A DNA stretch of 8,026 nucleotides from assembly GCA_963966275.1 (NCBI GenBank), contig CAWZYQ010000167.1, positions 1-8,026 of the forward strand, written 5' to 3'. The notes under the pieces were generated by a model. The model ran no database searches. It was given only the letters and a program-made list of their open reading frames with translations, and had not been told where the DNA came from. This stretch comes from UBA10427 sp003500135. GTDB taxonomy: Bacteria; Bacteroidota; Bacteroidia; Cytophagales; Cyclobacteriaceae. This document shows, one piece after another, positions 1 to 6,089 of this stretch. The position numbers and the translations under genes were made by a program. Each line of letters opens with the position of its first letter. Positions within the stretch are counted from its first letter, which is position 1.

Positions 1-20
1 TTTTTATGGTAAGTTAATCA

Positions 21-722
21 TTATATGTGTAATTTAATAATAGACTTTATATAAATATATTTGGAGGCCTCTCGTTTACTCAAAGGTGCAAGGCGGCTTT
101 TTTCTATTTGAACAAAGCTGCGCACCTCGTTGGGTTCAAATTTCGAATATTGCCTTAAGGCCCATCCAATTGCTTTGTTTATAAAAAATTCCTGTGAGCC
201 TAACAGTTTACGAATGTTATCGAATAAAAGGCTTGCATTCGTTTCATTTTTGTACTTCAACTGGAAAAGTAAGGCACACCTTTGAAGCCATATATTTCCG
301 GAGGCTATCCATTCCTTGGATTTCCCCGGGGCTTCTTTTGGATATTTCTTAAAATATGCCCCCATTAAAGTGGAAGCAATTAAATCGACAGTATCCCACC
401 ATGGTTTGTCCACTACCATCCTTTCCATCATATCCAAACATTCCGCTTCCAGTTTATTCAGATATTTCTGTGCAAGATCAAGTGCGAAATACTGAAACTC
501 ACGTTCCGGTTGTGCCCATAAAAACAGGCAATGCTCGAATAACTGATTATAATGAGGTCTGGTTTCTTTACCCAGGAATGGCCTTGAAATAGCCCGGCGT
601 TCCGGCGATGGAATACCCAGAAATGGAAATTTATTTTTCATATACCTCTCCATCTCAGCCGCCTTTTCAGGGTTGGCATTGCTTCTGAAAGTTTTTTCCA
701 AATGATCGAGATACTCATTCAT
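21..722 (-). CDS. AlkD-type DNA alkylation repair protein (HEAT-like repeat DNA glycosylase)
   Basis: A 233-residue cytoplasmic, mostly helical protein of the AlkD family (DNA alkylation repair, PF08713 type), which removes bulky or positively charged alkylated purines such as N3- and N7-alkyl bases. The residues described as functional in Bacillus cereus AlkD (Trp109, Asp113, Arg148, Trp187) are found here at the same numbers: W109 and D113 in KPWWDTVD, R148 in WLQRCALL and W187 in NKAIGWALRQYSK. Length is also close to the family norm of about 230-240 residues. The N-terminal LGIPSPERRAISRPF segment is typical of the family. The gene starts inside the end of the upstream symporter gene (8-base overlap), so it is probably translated from the same mRNA by coupling. 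The ATG at 722 has no clear Shine-Dalgarno, as is common in Bacteroidota. The stop TAA is at 21-23, so the gene is complete. The family call is firm; the exact lesion spectrum is inferred. Confidence 0.93.
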   Translation of the reverse strand: MNEYLDHLEKTFRSNANPEKAAEMERYMKNKFPFLGIPSPERRAISRPFLGKETRPHYNQLFEHCLFLWAQPEREFQYFALDLAQKYLNKLEAECLDMMERMVVDKPWWDTVDLIASTLMGAYFKKYPKEAPGKSKEWIASGNIWLQRCALLFQLKYKNETNASLLFDNIRKLLGSQEFFINKAIGWALRQYSKFEPNEVRSFVQIEKSRLAPLSKREASKYIYIKSIIKLHI

Positions 723-2142
723 TTGATTTGGCTTTGGTTACAACACTGACCAAAATTACCGCAATAAAAGCAAAAACAAAAGATACCAGCCTTACTGATA
801 AAATTTCATCAATTGGCAGGTTGCTCCATATGATTGTAGTGAGAGTGCCAGTGATCATACCGGCCCAAACACCTTGAGGTGTTGAACCTTTCCACCACAA
901 CATCATCAATAAAGCCGGCCCGAATGAAGCCCCAAGCCCTGCCCAGGCATAAGAAACCATTTTGAAGATCAGCTCTTGTGAGGTAATGGCTATGAAGAAA
1001 CCAAATACACCTACGGCAATTGTGATCAACCTGCTAAGTAATAAGAGTTGCTTTTCCGACACATCGCGCCCCAGGGTTTTATGGTAGATGTCTTCAATTA
1101 CCGATGAGGTGATGACCAGAAGTTGTGAATCGGCTGTGGACATCATGGCAGCCACTGCAGCCGACACAAAAATACCGGCCAGCCATGCCGGTAAAAGGTC
1201 ATTGGCCAACTGTGGCATCACGAATTCTGCATCGGCGAACTGCCCGGGGCCATAATACGCCAGGCCTACCAGACCGATAACGAATGCACCGGCAAAAGCG
1301 GGAATTGCCCAGGCGATGGCAATACGCCTGCTGATTTTTATTTTTTTGCTATCCTGTATCGACATGAAGCGTGTGAGGAGATGGGGCTGGCCCATATATC
1401 CAAATGCCCAACTCAAACCACTAACTGCTATGGCCACGCCAACCCAACCCTTTTTTCCACCTGTCGGACTCATAAAATTACTGCCTACCTCATTCATTGC
1501 CGCACCAATCCTTTTGTGTTCAATACCCAGCTCATATAAGCCGGCCACAGGAAGAACAACCAATGCACCGATCATGATAATACCCTGGATCAAATCGGTC
1601 CAAGCTACGGCAAAAAAACCGCCTGCCATGGTATACAGCACGATAACTACAGCGCCCAGCACGATACCCCACTGTTGATCGATACCAAAAGTAACATTGA
1701 GTACTTTGCCGGCGCCGTTGAATTGTGCGCTTAGATAAAAAGTAAAAAAGAAGATAATGATCAGTGTCGCGGTAATTCTGATGCGCTTTTGATACCTGCC
1801 CAGCTTTTGTGCAAAAAAATCCGGTAACGTGATAGCATTGTATTGTTCAGTTTCTTCACGAAGCTTTTGTGCTATAACGAACCAATACAAAATTATTCCC
1901 AAAACACAACCTAAAGCAGTCCAGGATTCGAGCATCCCTACAGCATAGGCTATACCCGGCAAACCCAGAAGCAGCCATGCCGATTCACCGGAGGCGCGTT
2001 CAGAAAATGCCACCACCCAGGGGTTTAACTTTCGACCGGCAATAAAAAAATCTTGATGGGATTTATTGGCTTTATAGCTGAGAAACCCAACCACTAAAAT
2101 GGTGAGCAAATATAAAACAAAGCCTATCAGGGTGTAATCCAT
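715..2142 (-). CDS. putP: Sodium/proline symporter, SSS family (PutP-like)
   Basis: A 475-residue inner-membrane sodium:solute symporter with about 13 predicted membrane helices, close to PutP of E. coli (about 500 residues); it would import L-proline with sodium. Family landmarks seen: FFIAGRKLNPWVVAFSE (residues 32-48), SGESAWLLLGLPG (51-63) in the first core helix, FYLSAQFNGAGKVL (135-148), SWAFGYMGQPHLLTRFM (244-260), where W245 and Y249 appear to match the E. coli Trp244/Tyr248 pair, and MSTADSQLLV (334-343), where S335/T336 match the Na2-site Ser340/Thr341. By my alignment the position of E. coli Asp55 is Gly52 here, with Glu at the next residue. The gene is 76 bases downstream of the LytTR gene on the same strand and overlaps the downstream AlkD gene by 8 bases. 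Stop is TGA at 715-717. Proline is the likeliest substrate, but SSS specificity cannot be fixed from motifs alone. Confidence 0.9.
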   Translation of the reverse strand: MDYTLIGFVLYLLTILVVGFLSYKANKSHQDFFIAGRKLNPWVVAFSERASGESAWLLLGLPGIAYAVGMLESWTALGCVLGIILYWFVIAQKLREETEQYNAITLPDFFAQKLGRYQKRIRITATLIIIFFFTFYLSAQFNGAGKVLNVTFGIDQQWGIVLGAVVIVLYTMAGGFFAVAWTDLIQGIIMIGALVVLPVAGLYELGIEHKRIGAAMNEVGSNFMSPTGGKKGWVGVAIAVSGLSWAFGYMGQPHLLTRFMSIQDSKKIKISRRIAIAWAIPAFAGAFVIGLVGLAYYGPGQFADAEFVMPQLANDLLPAWLAGIFVSAAVAAMMSTADSQLLVITSSVIEDIYHKTLGRDVSEKQLLLLSRLITIAVGVFGFFIAITSQELIFKMVSYAWAGLGASFGPALLMMLWWKGSTPQGVWAGMITGTLTTIIWSNLPIDEILSVRLVSFVFAFIAVILVSVVTKAKSNE

Positions 2143-2161
2143 ATTTATCTGGTTAAATAGT

Positions 2162-2192
2162 GAAAACTACACTTTTCGAACTTTTTCCACAA
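2162..2192 (-). promoter_or_regulatory. Candidate Bacteroidota-type promoter for the symporter gene
   Basis: On the minus strand a TTG (2190-2192) is followed after 20 bases by TAGTTTTC (2162-2169), which matches 7 of 8 positions of the Bacteroidota -7 pattern TAnnTTTG. The -7 element ends about 19 bases before the symporter ATG at 2142. This would give the symporter and the repair gene a promoter of their own in addition to any readthrough from the LytTR gene. The match is short and imperfect, so the call is tentative. Confidence 0.3.
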
Positions 2193-2208
2193 GTTTCTTA
2201 ATGTGGAA
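2185..2208. repeat. 7-base inverted repeat between LytTR and symporter genes
   Basis: TTCCACA (2185-2191) and TGTGGAA (2202-2208) form a perfect inverted repeat with a 10-base loop, 10 bases beyond the stop codon of the LytTR gene. In the direction of transcription the downstream arm is followed by an A-rich run rather than a T run, so it is not a standard intrinsic terminator. It overlaps the TTG of the candidate symporter promoter and could be an operator, an mRNA hairpin or chance. Confidence 0.45.
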
Positions 2209-2218
2209 CAAAACTATT

Positions 2219-3070
2219 TCAGGCTTGTAGCCCGGCAAAATTGCGTAGAAAATGATCTGAATACGTTTTTGAGAGAGGTATGCTTTTCGTTACGGGGTGT
2301 TCCATGATCAATACCAGGCCATCACGCTCTTTGCGGATTTGTTGTACTTTATCAGAATTGATTATGAAAGAACGGTGACAACGCAAAAATGAAGCGGGTT
2401 CCATGGTATCCTCAAGCCGTTTCAAAGTAGATCGAAGCAAATATGTTTTTAATTTTTGGTTTTCAAGATAGTTGATGGTAACATAATTGTCAGCCGCTTC
2501 CAGATAATACACATCGTCCCGCTTAATTGATAATTTTAATACACCGCGTTCATCATAAAAGGGCATCATTTTAATTGCTATTTCCTGTGCATCACCTTTT
2601 TCCATAAGCGCCTCGAGTTTTTCCCGTTTGTCTTTTAAGGAAAAATACAACCACAACACGGCATAGGGCAACAAAATGATCAGTGCAGTATTTTGGATCG
2701 CGACGATTAGCGCTTCCCAAAAAACCCTGGGGTCATTTAGAACCAACTTTTCTATTAATGCATAAACCAATGCCATACAGAGGATCTCCATTCCAATCCA
2801 GATCGCATAATGCCCGTATCTTAAAACAGTGTTTTTTGATACCTGATACATGATGATCCGGCTGTTGACCACCACCAATACTCCGGCTAAAATCACGAAG
2901 CTGGAGTACATCAATAGTTCAGTACGCGAAACGTCGAACCATGTGTCAACACCAAAAGGCGCATAAATATTGATAAAAAGCAATGCAAATGCTGCCGTAA
3001 ATATGACCGTCTTGAAAATATTGCCCTTATCGGTCAGATAATGTGGTATGGGATGTTCCCAGATTTCCAT
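2219..3070 (-). CDS. Membrane-anchored LytTR-domain transcriptional regulator
   Basis: A 283-residue protein with two parts. Residues about 17-145 hold four predicted membrane helices (about 17-36, 52-72, 88-110, 117-145). A charged linker (about 146-175) leads to a C-terminal LytTR DNA-binding domain (about 178-280), shown by DDVYYLEAADNYVTINYL (185-202), LLRSTLKRLE (211-220) and the family hallmark FLRCHRSFIINSDKV (228-242). LytTR domains bind DNA, usually at pairs of direct repeats. No response-regulator receiver domain is present, so any signal would have to come through the membrane part; this architecture is common in Bacteroidota. It precedes the symporter and repair genes on the same strand and diverges from the hydrolase gene, so those two units are the obvious candidate targets, inferred from position only. 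Start ATG 3068-3070, stop TGA 2219-2221; the gene is complete. Confidence 0.9.
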   Translation of the reverse strand: MEIWEHPIPHYLTDKGNIFKTVIFTAAFALLFINIYAPFGVDTWFDVSRTELLMYSSFVILAGVLVVVNSRIIMYQVSKNTVLRYGHYAIWIGMEILCMALVYALIEKLVLNDPRVFWEALIVAIQNTALIILLPYAVLWLYFSLKDKREKLEALMEKGDAQEIAIKMMPFYDERGVLKLSIKRDDVYYLEAADNYVTINYLENQKLKTYLLRSTLKRLEDTMEPASFLRCHRSFIINSDKVQQIRKERDGLVLIMEHPVTKSIPLSKTYSDHFLRNFAGLQA

Positions 3071-3284
3071 TTTTTCGATTGGCTTCGGATCAACTTCAAA
3101 TATTCAACTTTTCTGGCTTTTTACATCATATGGGGCGAAAAACTTCTTCAGATTTTTACCCCTGAATACCTGAATTCACCACTATATAGCTTGCTTTATC
3201 CCATATATATGTCGCCTGACCCTTTTAATTGCCTGAGAACTCTGCACCCATTTAATTTGATTTCAAATAAGAACCAGGCATAAT
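3071..3284. promoter_or_regulatory. Divergent intergenic region between LytTR and hydrolase genes
   Basis: This is the longest gap in the window (214 bases) and must hold the start signals of both the LytTR gene and the hydrolase gene. It is AT-rich. On the LytTR side TCAACTT occurs twice (3090-3096 and 3104-3110, 14 bases start to start); on the minus strand the stretch between them reads AATATTTG (3097-3104), 7 of 8 to TAnnTTTG, but without a suitably placed upstream TTG. On the hydrolase side there is a promoter-like pair (separate entry). An open frame crossing the region (3041-3283, plus) has no recognisable protein content and overlaps the start of the LytTR gene. Confidence 0.5.
3229..3259 (+). 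promoter_or_regulatory. Candidate Bacteroidota-type promoter for the hydrolase gene
   Basis: TTG (3229-3231), a 20-base spacer, then TTAATTTG (3252-3259), which fits 7 of 8 positions of TAnnTTTG. The end of the -7 element lies 25 bases before the ATG at 3285, leaving room for a short leader. The TTG-to--7 spacing is the same as in the candidate promoter of the symporter gene. Tentative, since short motifs of this kind arise by chance in AT-rich DNA. Confidence 0.3.
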
Positions 3285-4466
3285 ATGGATTACATACCCT
3301 TGTATCATTATTTACACAAGCGATTTTCACTTAATCAGGAGTTTGTAGAGTTGGATGAGGTGGGTTTGTCGATCCGGAACTTCAATTTTTCATCTGACCC
3401 CGATATTTTGGATCGTGAAAACCATTATGATTTTGAAGAAAGTCATCCACTTTATGCAATTTCGGATGCTAAAATTTCTGAAAACAATGAATTCCGATAC
3501 AGTTTGGTTATGCCACAGCACGCCAAACCAACATTTGATAAGGTGATCCTGTTGTTACATGGTTTGAATGAAAGAAAGTGGGAAAAATACCTGCCCTGGG
3601 CAGCTTCCATGGTTCATCAAACCGGATTGCCGGTTGTAATGTTCCCGATTTCCTTTCATATGGACCGGGCGCCGGAAAAGTGGAATGACCCAAGAAGCAT
3701 CTACCCCCTGCTTAAACAAAAGGCCCGTGAAGAACAGTTTAGATTTGATACCTCTACCTCAATCGCCAACTACGCGCTGAGTGAACGATTGATACAGTCA
3801 CCCGGGCGTTTTTTCACGTCAGGGTATCAATCTATTAACGATGTGCACCATCTTATCGCATCTATTCAGGAGGGGATTCACCCGAATTTTGAAAAGGGCA
3901 CATTGGTCAACATATTTGCATACTCCATAGGGGCCTTTTTAACTGAAATTTTGATGATCGCCAATCCGGAAGGATTGTTGGATCAGTCAAGATTTGTCTT
4001 CTTTTGCGGTGGCGCCCTGTTTTCGGGTATAAATCCTACTTCAAAGTACATATTGAATAAAACGGCCTTTGACCGCATACAGGAATACTACCTTCACGAG
4101 CTTGAAACCAAAGAAGTTCAAAAGGGCATTTATGGTGACATATTGTCTGAACACCCGTTTGGAGAGGCTTTTCGTGCTATGATGTGCCCTCACAAATTCA
4201 CCGCTAAACGTGAAAAAGTCTTTGATTTTTACAGTAAAAATATAAAAGCCATTACTTTGAAAAAAGATGAAGTAGTTCCTTCCAAAGAGGTATACCAGAC
4301 TTTTGCGCACAGCTTTTTAAAACACAGGAAACAGGTGGAGGAGCTCGATTTTGATTACCCATATAGCCATGAGCTTCCGTTCGATGCCAAGTTGACCAAT
4401 TACGAAGAGCGCATTAACCGGCATTATGCCGATTTCATGAATCGTTCAGCAACATTTTTAGCTTAA
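3285..4466 (+). CDS. Alpha/beta hydrolase-like protein, probably DUF6051 family
   Basis: A 393-residue protein without an evident signal peptide or membrane helix, so probably cytoplasmic. It resembles the Bacteroidota protein group I recall as DUF6051; the number is from memory. The core looks like an alpha/beta hydrolase. VILLLHGLNERKW (87-99) is a strand-then-oxyanion-loop motif. FAYSIGAF (211-218) is a nucleophile elbow with S214, where the usual first Gly is Ala. ITLKKDEVVP (323-332) ends a strand with the likely acid D328, and YSHELPF (360-366) gives the likely base H362. All three triad members are therefore present and in the usual order. The N-terminal 85 residues and the insert around 120-205 are unlike common lipases. 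Substrate is unknown; an esterase or other carbon-ester/amide hydrolase activity is inferred only. It diverges from the LytTR gene and is followed 97 bases later by the STAS-like gene. Start is ATG 3285 with only a weak AGG upstream. Confidence 0.8.
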   Translation: MDYIPLYHYLHKRFSLNQEFVELDEVGLSIRNFNFSSDPDILDRENHYDFEESHPLYAISDAKISENNEFRYSLVMPQHAKPTFDKVILLLHGLNERKWEKYLPWAASMVHQTGLPVVMFPISFHMDRAPEKWNDPRSIYPLLKQKAREEQFRFDTSTSIANYALSERLIQSPGRFFTSGYQSINDVHHLIASIQEGIHPNFEKGTLVNIFAYSIGAFLTEILMIANPEGLLDQSRFVFFCGGALFSGINPTSKYILNKTAFDRIQEYYLHELETKEVQKGIYGDILSEHPFGEAFRAMMCPHKFTAKREKVFDFYSKNIKAITLKKDEVVPSKEVYQTFAHSFLKHRKQVEELDFDYPYSHELPFDAKLTNYEERINRHYADFMNRSATFLA

Positions 4467-4519
4467 TTAAGCCTTTCTTCATTATTGGGGTTTCCTTTAA
4501 TTTTAAGTTCCATGTTTTT

Positions 4520-4561
4520 TTGATGTTGTTTTTATCTATATTCAATAATATTCAACATCAA
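4520..4561. repeat. 9-base inverted repeat enclosing a 10-base-period direct repeat, upstream of the STAS-like gene
   Basis: TTGATGTTG (4520-4528) and CAACATCAA (4553-4561) are a perfect inverted repeat; the right arm ends 2 bases before the ATG at 4564. Between and into the right arm, ATATTCAA occurs twice (4538-4545 and 4548-4555), exactly 10 bases apart start to start, about one turn of the helix. In RNA, folding would place the start codon right beside a stem with a 24-base loop. Either a protein-binding site or a leader hairpin affecting translation would fit; neither can be shown from sequence. Confidence 0.55.
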
Positions 4562-4563
4562 CA

Positions 4564-4974
4564 ATGATGTTTATTTTTGAAAACCCCACGGGTAGCGCCT
4601 ATTGCGATGACCAGTATTTTCTGTTGTATTTATCCTATAATGGGTTAATTAACAACAAAATAGAAGAGGGCATTGAAGTTATGAAAAAATCAATGGATTA
4701 CTGTTACGGTAAAAAAGTATTAGGTGTAATAAGTGATTTAAGAGCGATTCACGGTAATTTCAGTAAAGCATTGGAGTTTGTTGAATACCAGTACATTCCT
4801 CGGCTCATAAAATATGGAATGAAATGGGTTGTGCATATTGCCCCCCGCGACCTTCTTGTTCAGCATTTAACTGAAAAAATCCATGAGATGAACCAAAGTA
4901 TTGAATTTAAACTATTTGAGACCTTCGACGTTGCCGACCAATGGATCAAGGAAAAAGATCGTAAATACAAATAA
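4564..4974 (+). CDS. Small STAS/SpoIIAA-like domain protein of unknown role
   Basis: A 136-residue soluble protein. The pattern of alternating strands and helices recalls the STAS/SpoIIAA-like fold seen in many short Bacteroidota proteins: a first strand YFLLYLSYNG (18-27), a helix IEEGIEVMKKSMDYC (33-47), a strand VLGVISDLRAI (52-62), a helix with SKALEFVEYQYIPRLIKYG (67-85), a strand WVVHIAP (87-93), and a closing FETFDVADQWIKEK (118-131) that resembles the usual C-terminal 'F-x-x-x-x-x-A-x-x-W' end of such domains. STAS-like domains often act as regulatory or binding partners. The canonical phosphorylatable Ser of anti-sigma antagonists is not evident, so a SpoIIAA role should not be assumed. 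Start is uncertain between the two adjacent ATGs (4564, 4567); no Shine-Dalgarno is visible. It lies upstream of, and on the same strand as, a CaCA antiporter gene, 89 bases away. Confidence 0.7.
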   Translation: MMFIFENPTGSAYCDDQYFLLYLSYNGLINNKIEEGIEVMKKSMDYCYGKKVLGVISDLRAIHGNFSKALEFVEYQYIPRLIKYGMKWVVHIAPRDLLVQHLTEKIHEMNQSIEFKLFETFDVADQWIKEKDRKYK

Positions 4975-4976
4975 CC

Positions 4977-4995
4977 TGATAAAACGGATTTATCA
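4977..4995. repeat. AT-rich hairpin after the STAS-like gene
   Basis: TGATAAA (4977-4983) and TTTATCA (4989-4995) form a perfect 7-base stem with a 5-base loop, starting 2 bases after the TAA stop of the STAS-like gene. The stem is AT-rich and is followed by CCTCTTCTC, not a T run, so it would be a weak or atypical terminator. It may instead protect the 3' end of the mRNA. Confidence 0.45.
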
Positions 4996-5001
4996 CCTCT
5001 T

Positions 5002-5025
5002 CTCAATAATATTTCTTTTATTGAG
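5002..5025. terminator. Possible weak terminator hairpin between STAS-like and antiporter genes
   Basis: CTCAATAA (5002-5009) and TTATTGAG (5018-5025) make a perfect 8-base stem with an 8-base, T-rich loop, followed by TTATTATAATTC. It is the second of two consecutive hairpins in this 89-base gap. Low GC content and the short T run make termination uncertain; reduced readthrough from the STAS-like gene into the antiporter gene is a reasonable guess. Confidence 0.3.
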
Positions 5026-5053
5026 TTATTATAATTCAAAAAATTCAGTATGT

Positions 5054-5059
5054 AAGGGA
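5054..5059 (+). promoter_or_regulatory. Ribosome binding site of the plus-strand antiporter
   Basis: AAGGGA lies 4 bases before the ATG at 5064. It is the clearest purine-rich ribosome-binding-site-like sequence I see in front of a gene in this window and supports that start; the spacing is a little short. Confidence 0.45.
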
Positions 5060-5063
5060 TATA

Positions 5064-6086
5064 ATGGATTTGAATTTCGCCATTGTTTTGTTCTTGATAT
5101 CCGCTGCTATTATCGCAGTAGCAGGAACCATGCTTGCCAAGGTGGCTGATCAGCTTGCCGATCTCACGGGCATGGGTGAAGCCCTTTTTGGGGCAATATT
5201 TCTAGGAAGCGCCACGTCTCTTCCCGGAATAATTACCTCGGTGGTAGCTGCTGCTGATGGTCATGCTGAACTTGCCATCAGCAATGCAATAGGTGGAATA
5301 GCCGCCCAAACATTTTTTCTGTCCATTGCAGACCTGTCCTATCCAAGAGCCAATCTGGAACATGCCGCTGCCTCATTTCCCAACCTGATGCAGGGAGTAT
5401 TATTAGTTGCTCTCCTTTCCTTTGTTTTGCTAGGTATGTCAACCCCGCCCGTAACCATATTTGCTGTAAACCCCGTTTCTATTCTAATGTTGATCGTATA
5501 TGTGGCAGGTTCACGAAAGATCTCGAATGCACGATTACGCCCTATGTGGAGGCCCCGCCATACTACTCATACCGTCAAGGATGAACCCAATCCCAATTAT
5601 CTAAAAAAATTGAGTTTATCCAATGTGGCCATTCGTTTTATAATATTAGTTGTCGCCGTCGGGGCAGCCGGTTTCGCCGTGGCAAAATCAGGCATTGCTA
5701 TTGTAGCTCAAACTGCCTTGTCAGAAAGTTTTGTTGGGGCAATTTTTACTGCTGTGGCTACTTCATTACCCGAACTCATTGTAAGTATTGCTTTGGTAAG
5801 ACAAAGGGCCTTAACACTGGCTGTGGGCAACATCATTGGCGGCAATTCTTTTGATGTCCTGTTTATTGCCTTTGCCGATGTGGCTTATCGCGATGGAAGT
5901 ATTTTACATGCCATTAGCAGCGATCAGGTTTTAATCATTGCTTTAACATTACTTATGACAAGCACCTTAATTCTCGGTTTGCTTATTCGAGAAAAGAAAG
6001 GGATTGGAAAGATCGGATGGGAAAGTTTTATAGTAATATTGCTCTATCTCGCCGGTAATGTGACTTTATACTTTATGGGCGGATAG
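5064..6086 (+). CDS. CaCA-superfamily sodium/calcium-type antiporter with a modified first alpha repeat
   Basis: A 340-residue membrane protein with about ten helices and the duplicated alpha repeats of the Ca2+/cation antiporter (CaCA) superfamily, which exchange a cation such as Ca2+ against Na+ or H+. The second repeat is normal: VATSLPELIVS (231-241) with E237, and GNIIGGNSFDVLF (255-267) with D264. The first repeat reads SATSLPGIITS (49-59) and SNAIGGIAAQTFF (73-85). By comparison with archaeal NCX_Mj, the Glu54 position is Gly55 and the Asn81 position is Gln82, while the Glu213 and Asp240 positions are kept; both GS motifs read GG. A hydrophilic loop (about 150-186, with RPRHTTHT) separates the halves. 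I believe related proteins with 'TSLPG' exist, so this is probably a real subfamily rather than decay, but the ion and coupling are unknown. It converges on another CaCA gene 3 bases beyond its TAG stop. Confidence 0.87.
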   Translation: MDLNFAIVLFLISAAIIAVAGTMLAKVADQLADLTGMGEALFGAIFLGSATSLPGIITSVVAAADGHAELAISNAIGGIAAQTFFLSIADLSYPRANLEHAAASFPNLMQGVLLVALLSFVLLGMSTPPVTIFAVNPVSILMLIVYVAGSRKISNARLRPMWRPRHTTHTVKDEPNPNYLKKLSLSNVAIRFIILVVAVGAAGFAVAKSGIAIVAQTALSESFVGAIFTAVATSLPELIVSIALVRQRALTLAVGNIIGGNSFDVLFIAFADVAYRDGSILHAISSDQVLIIALTLLMTSTLILGLLIREKKGIGKIGWESFIVILLYLAGNVTLYFMGG

Positions 6087-6089
6087 CCA

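Noticed and set aside
1316..1678. 120-codon plus-strand open frame
   Set aside because: It lies wholly antisense within the PutP-like gene, and its composition reflects the reverse complement of membrane-helix codons.
2185..2208. Intrinsic terminator after the LytTR gene
   Set aside because: The inverted repeat is real, but the sequence after it in the direction of transcription is A-rich, not a T run.
3041..3283. Open frame of 80 codons on the plus strand filling the divergent gap
   Set aside because: It overlaps the start of the LytTR gene antisense, shows no recognisable domain, and occupies the gap that must hold both promoters.
4041..4310. 89-codon minus-strand open frame
   Set aside because: It is antisense inside the hydrolase gene, whose frame is continuous and carries catalytic motifs.
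4461..4472. 12-base perfect palindrome GCTTAATTAAGC at the end of the hydrolase gene
   Set aside because: It has no loop for a hairpin and is AT-rich; it contains the stop codon and is probably chance.
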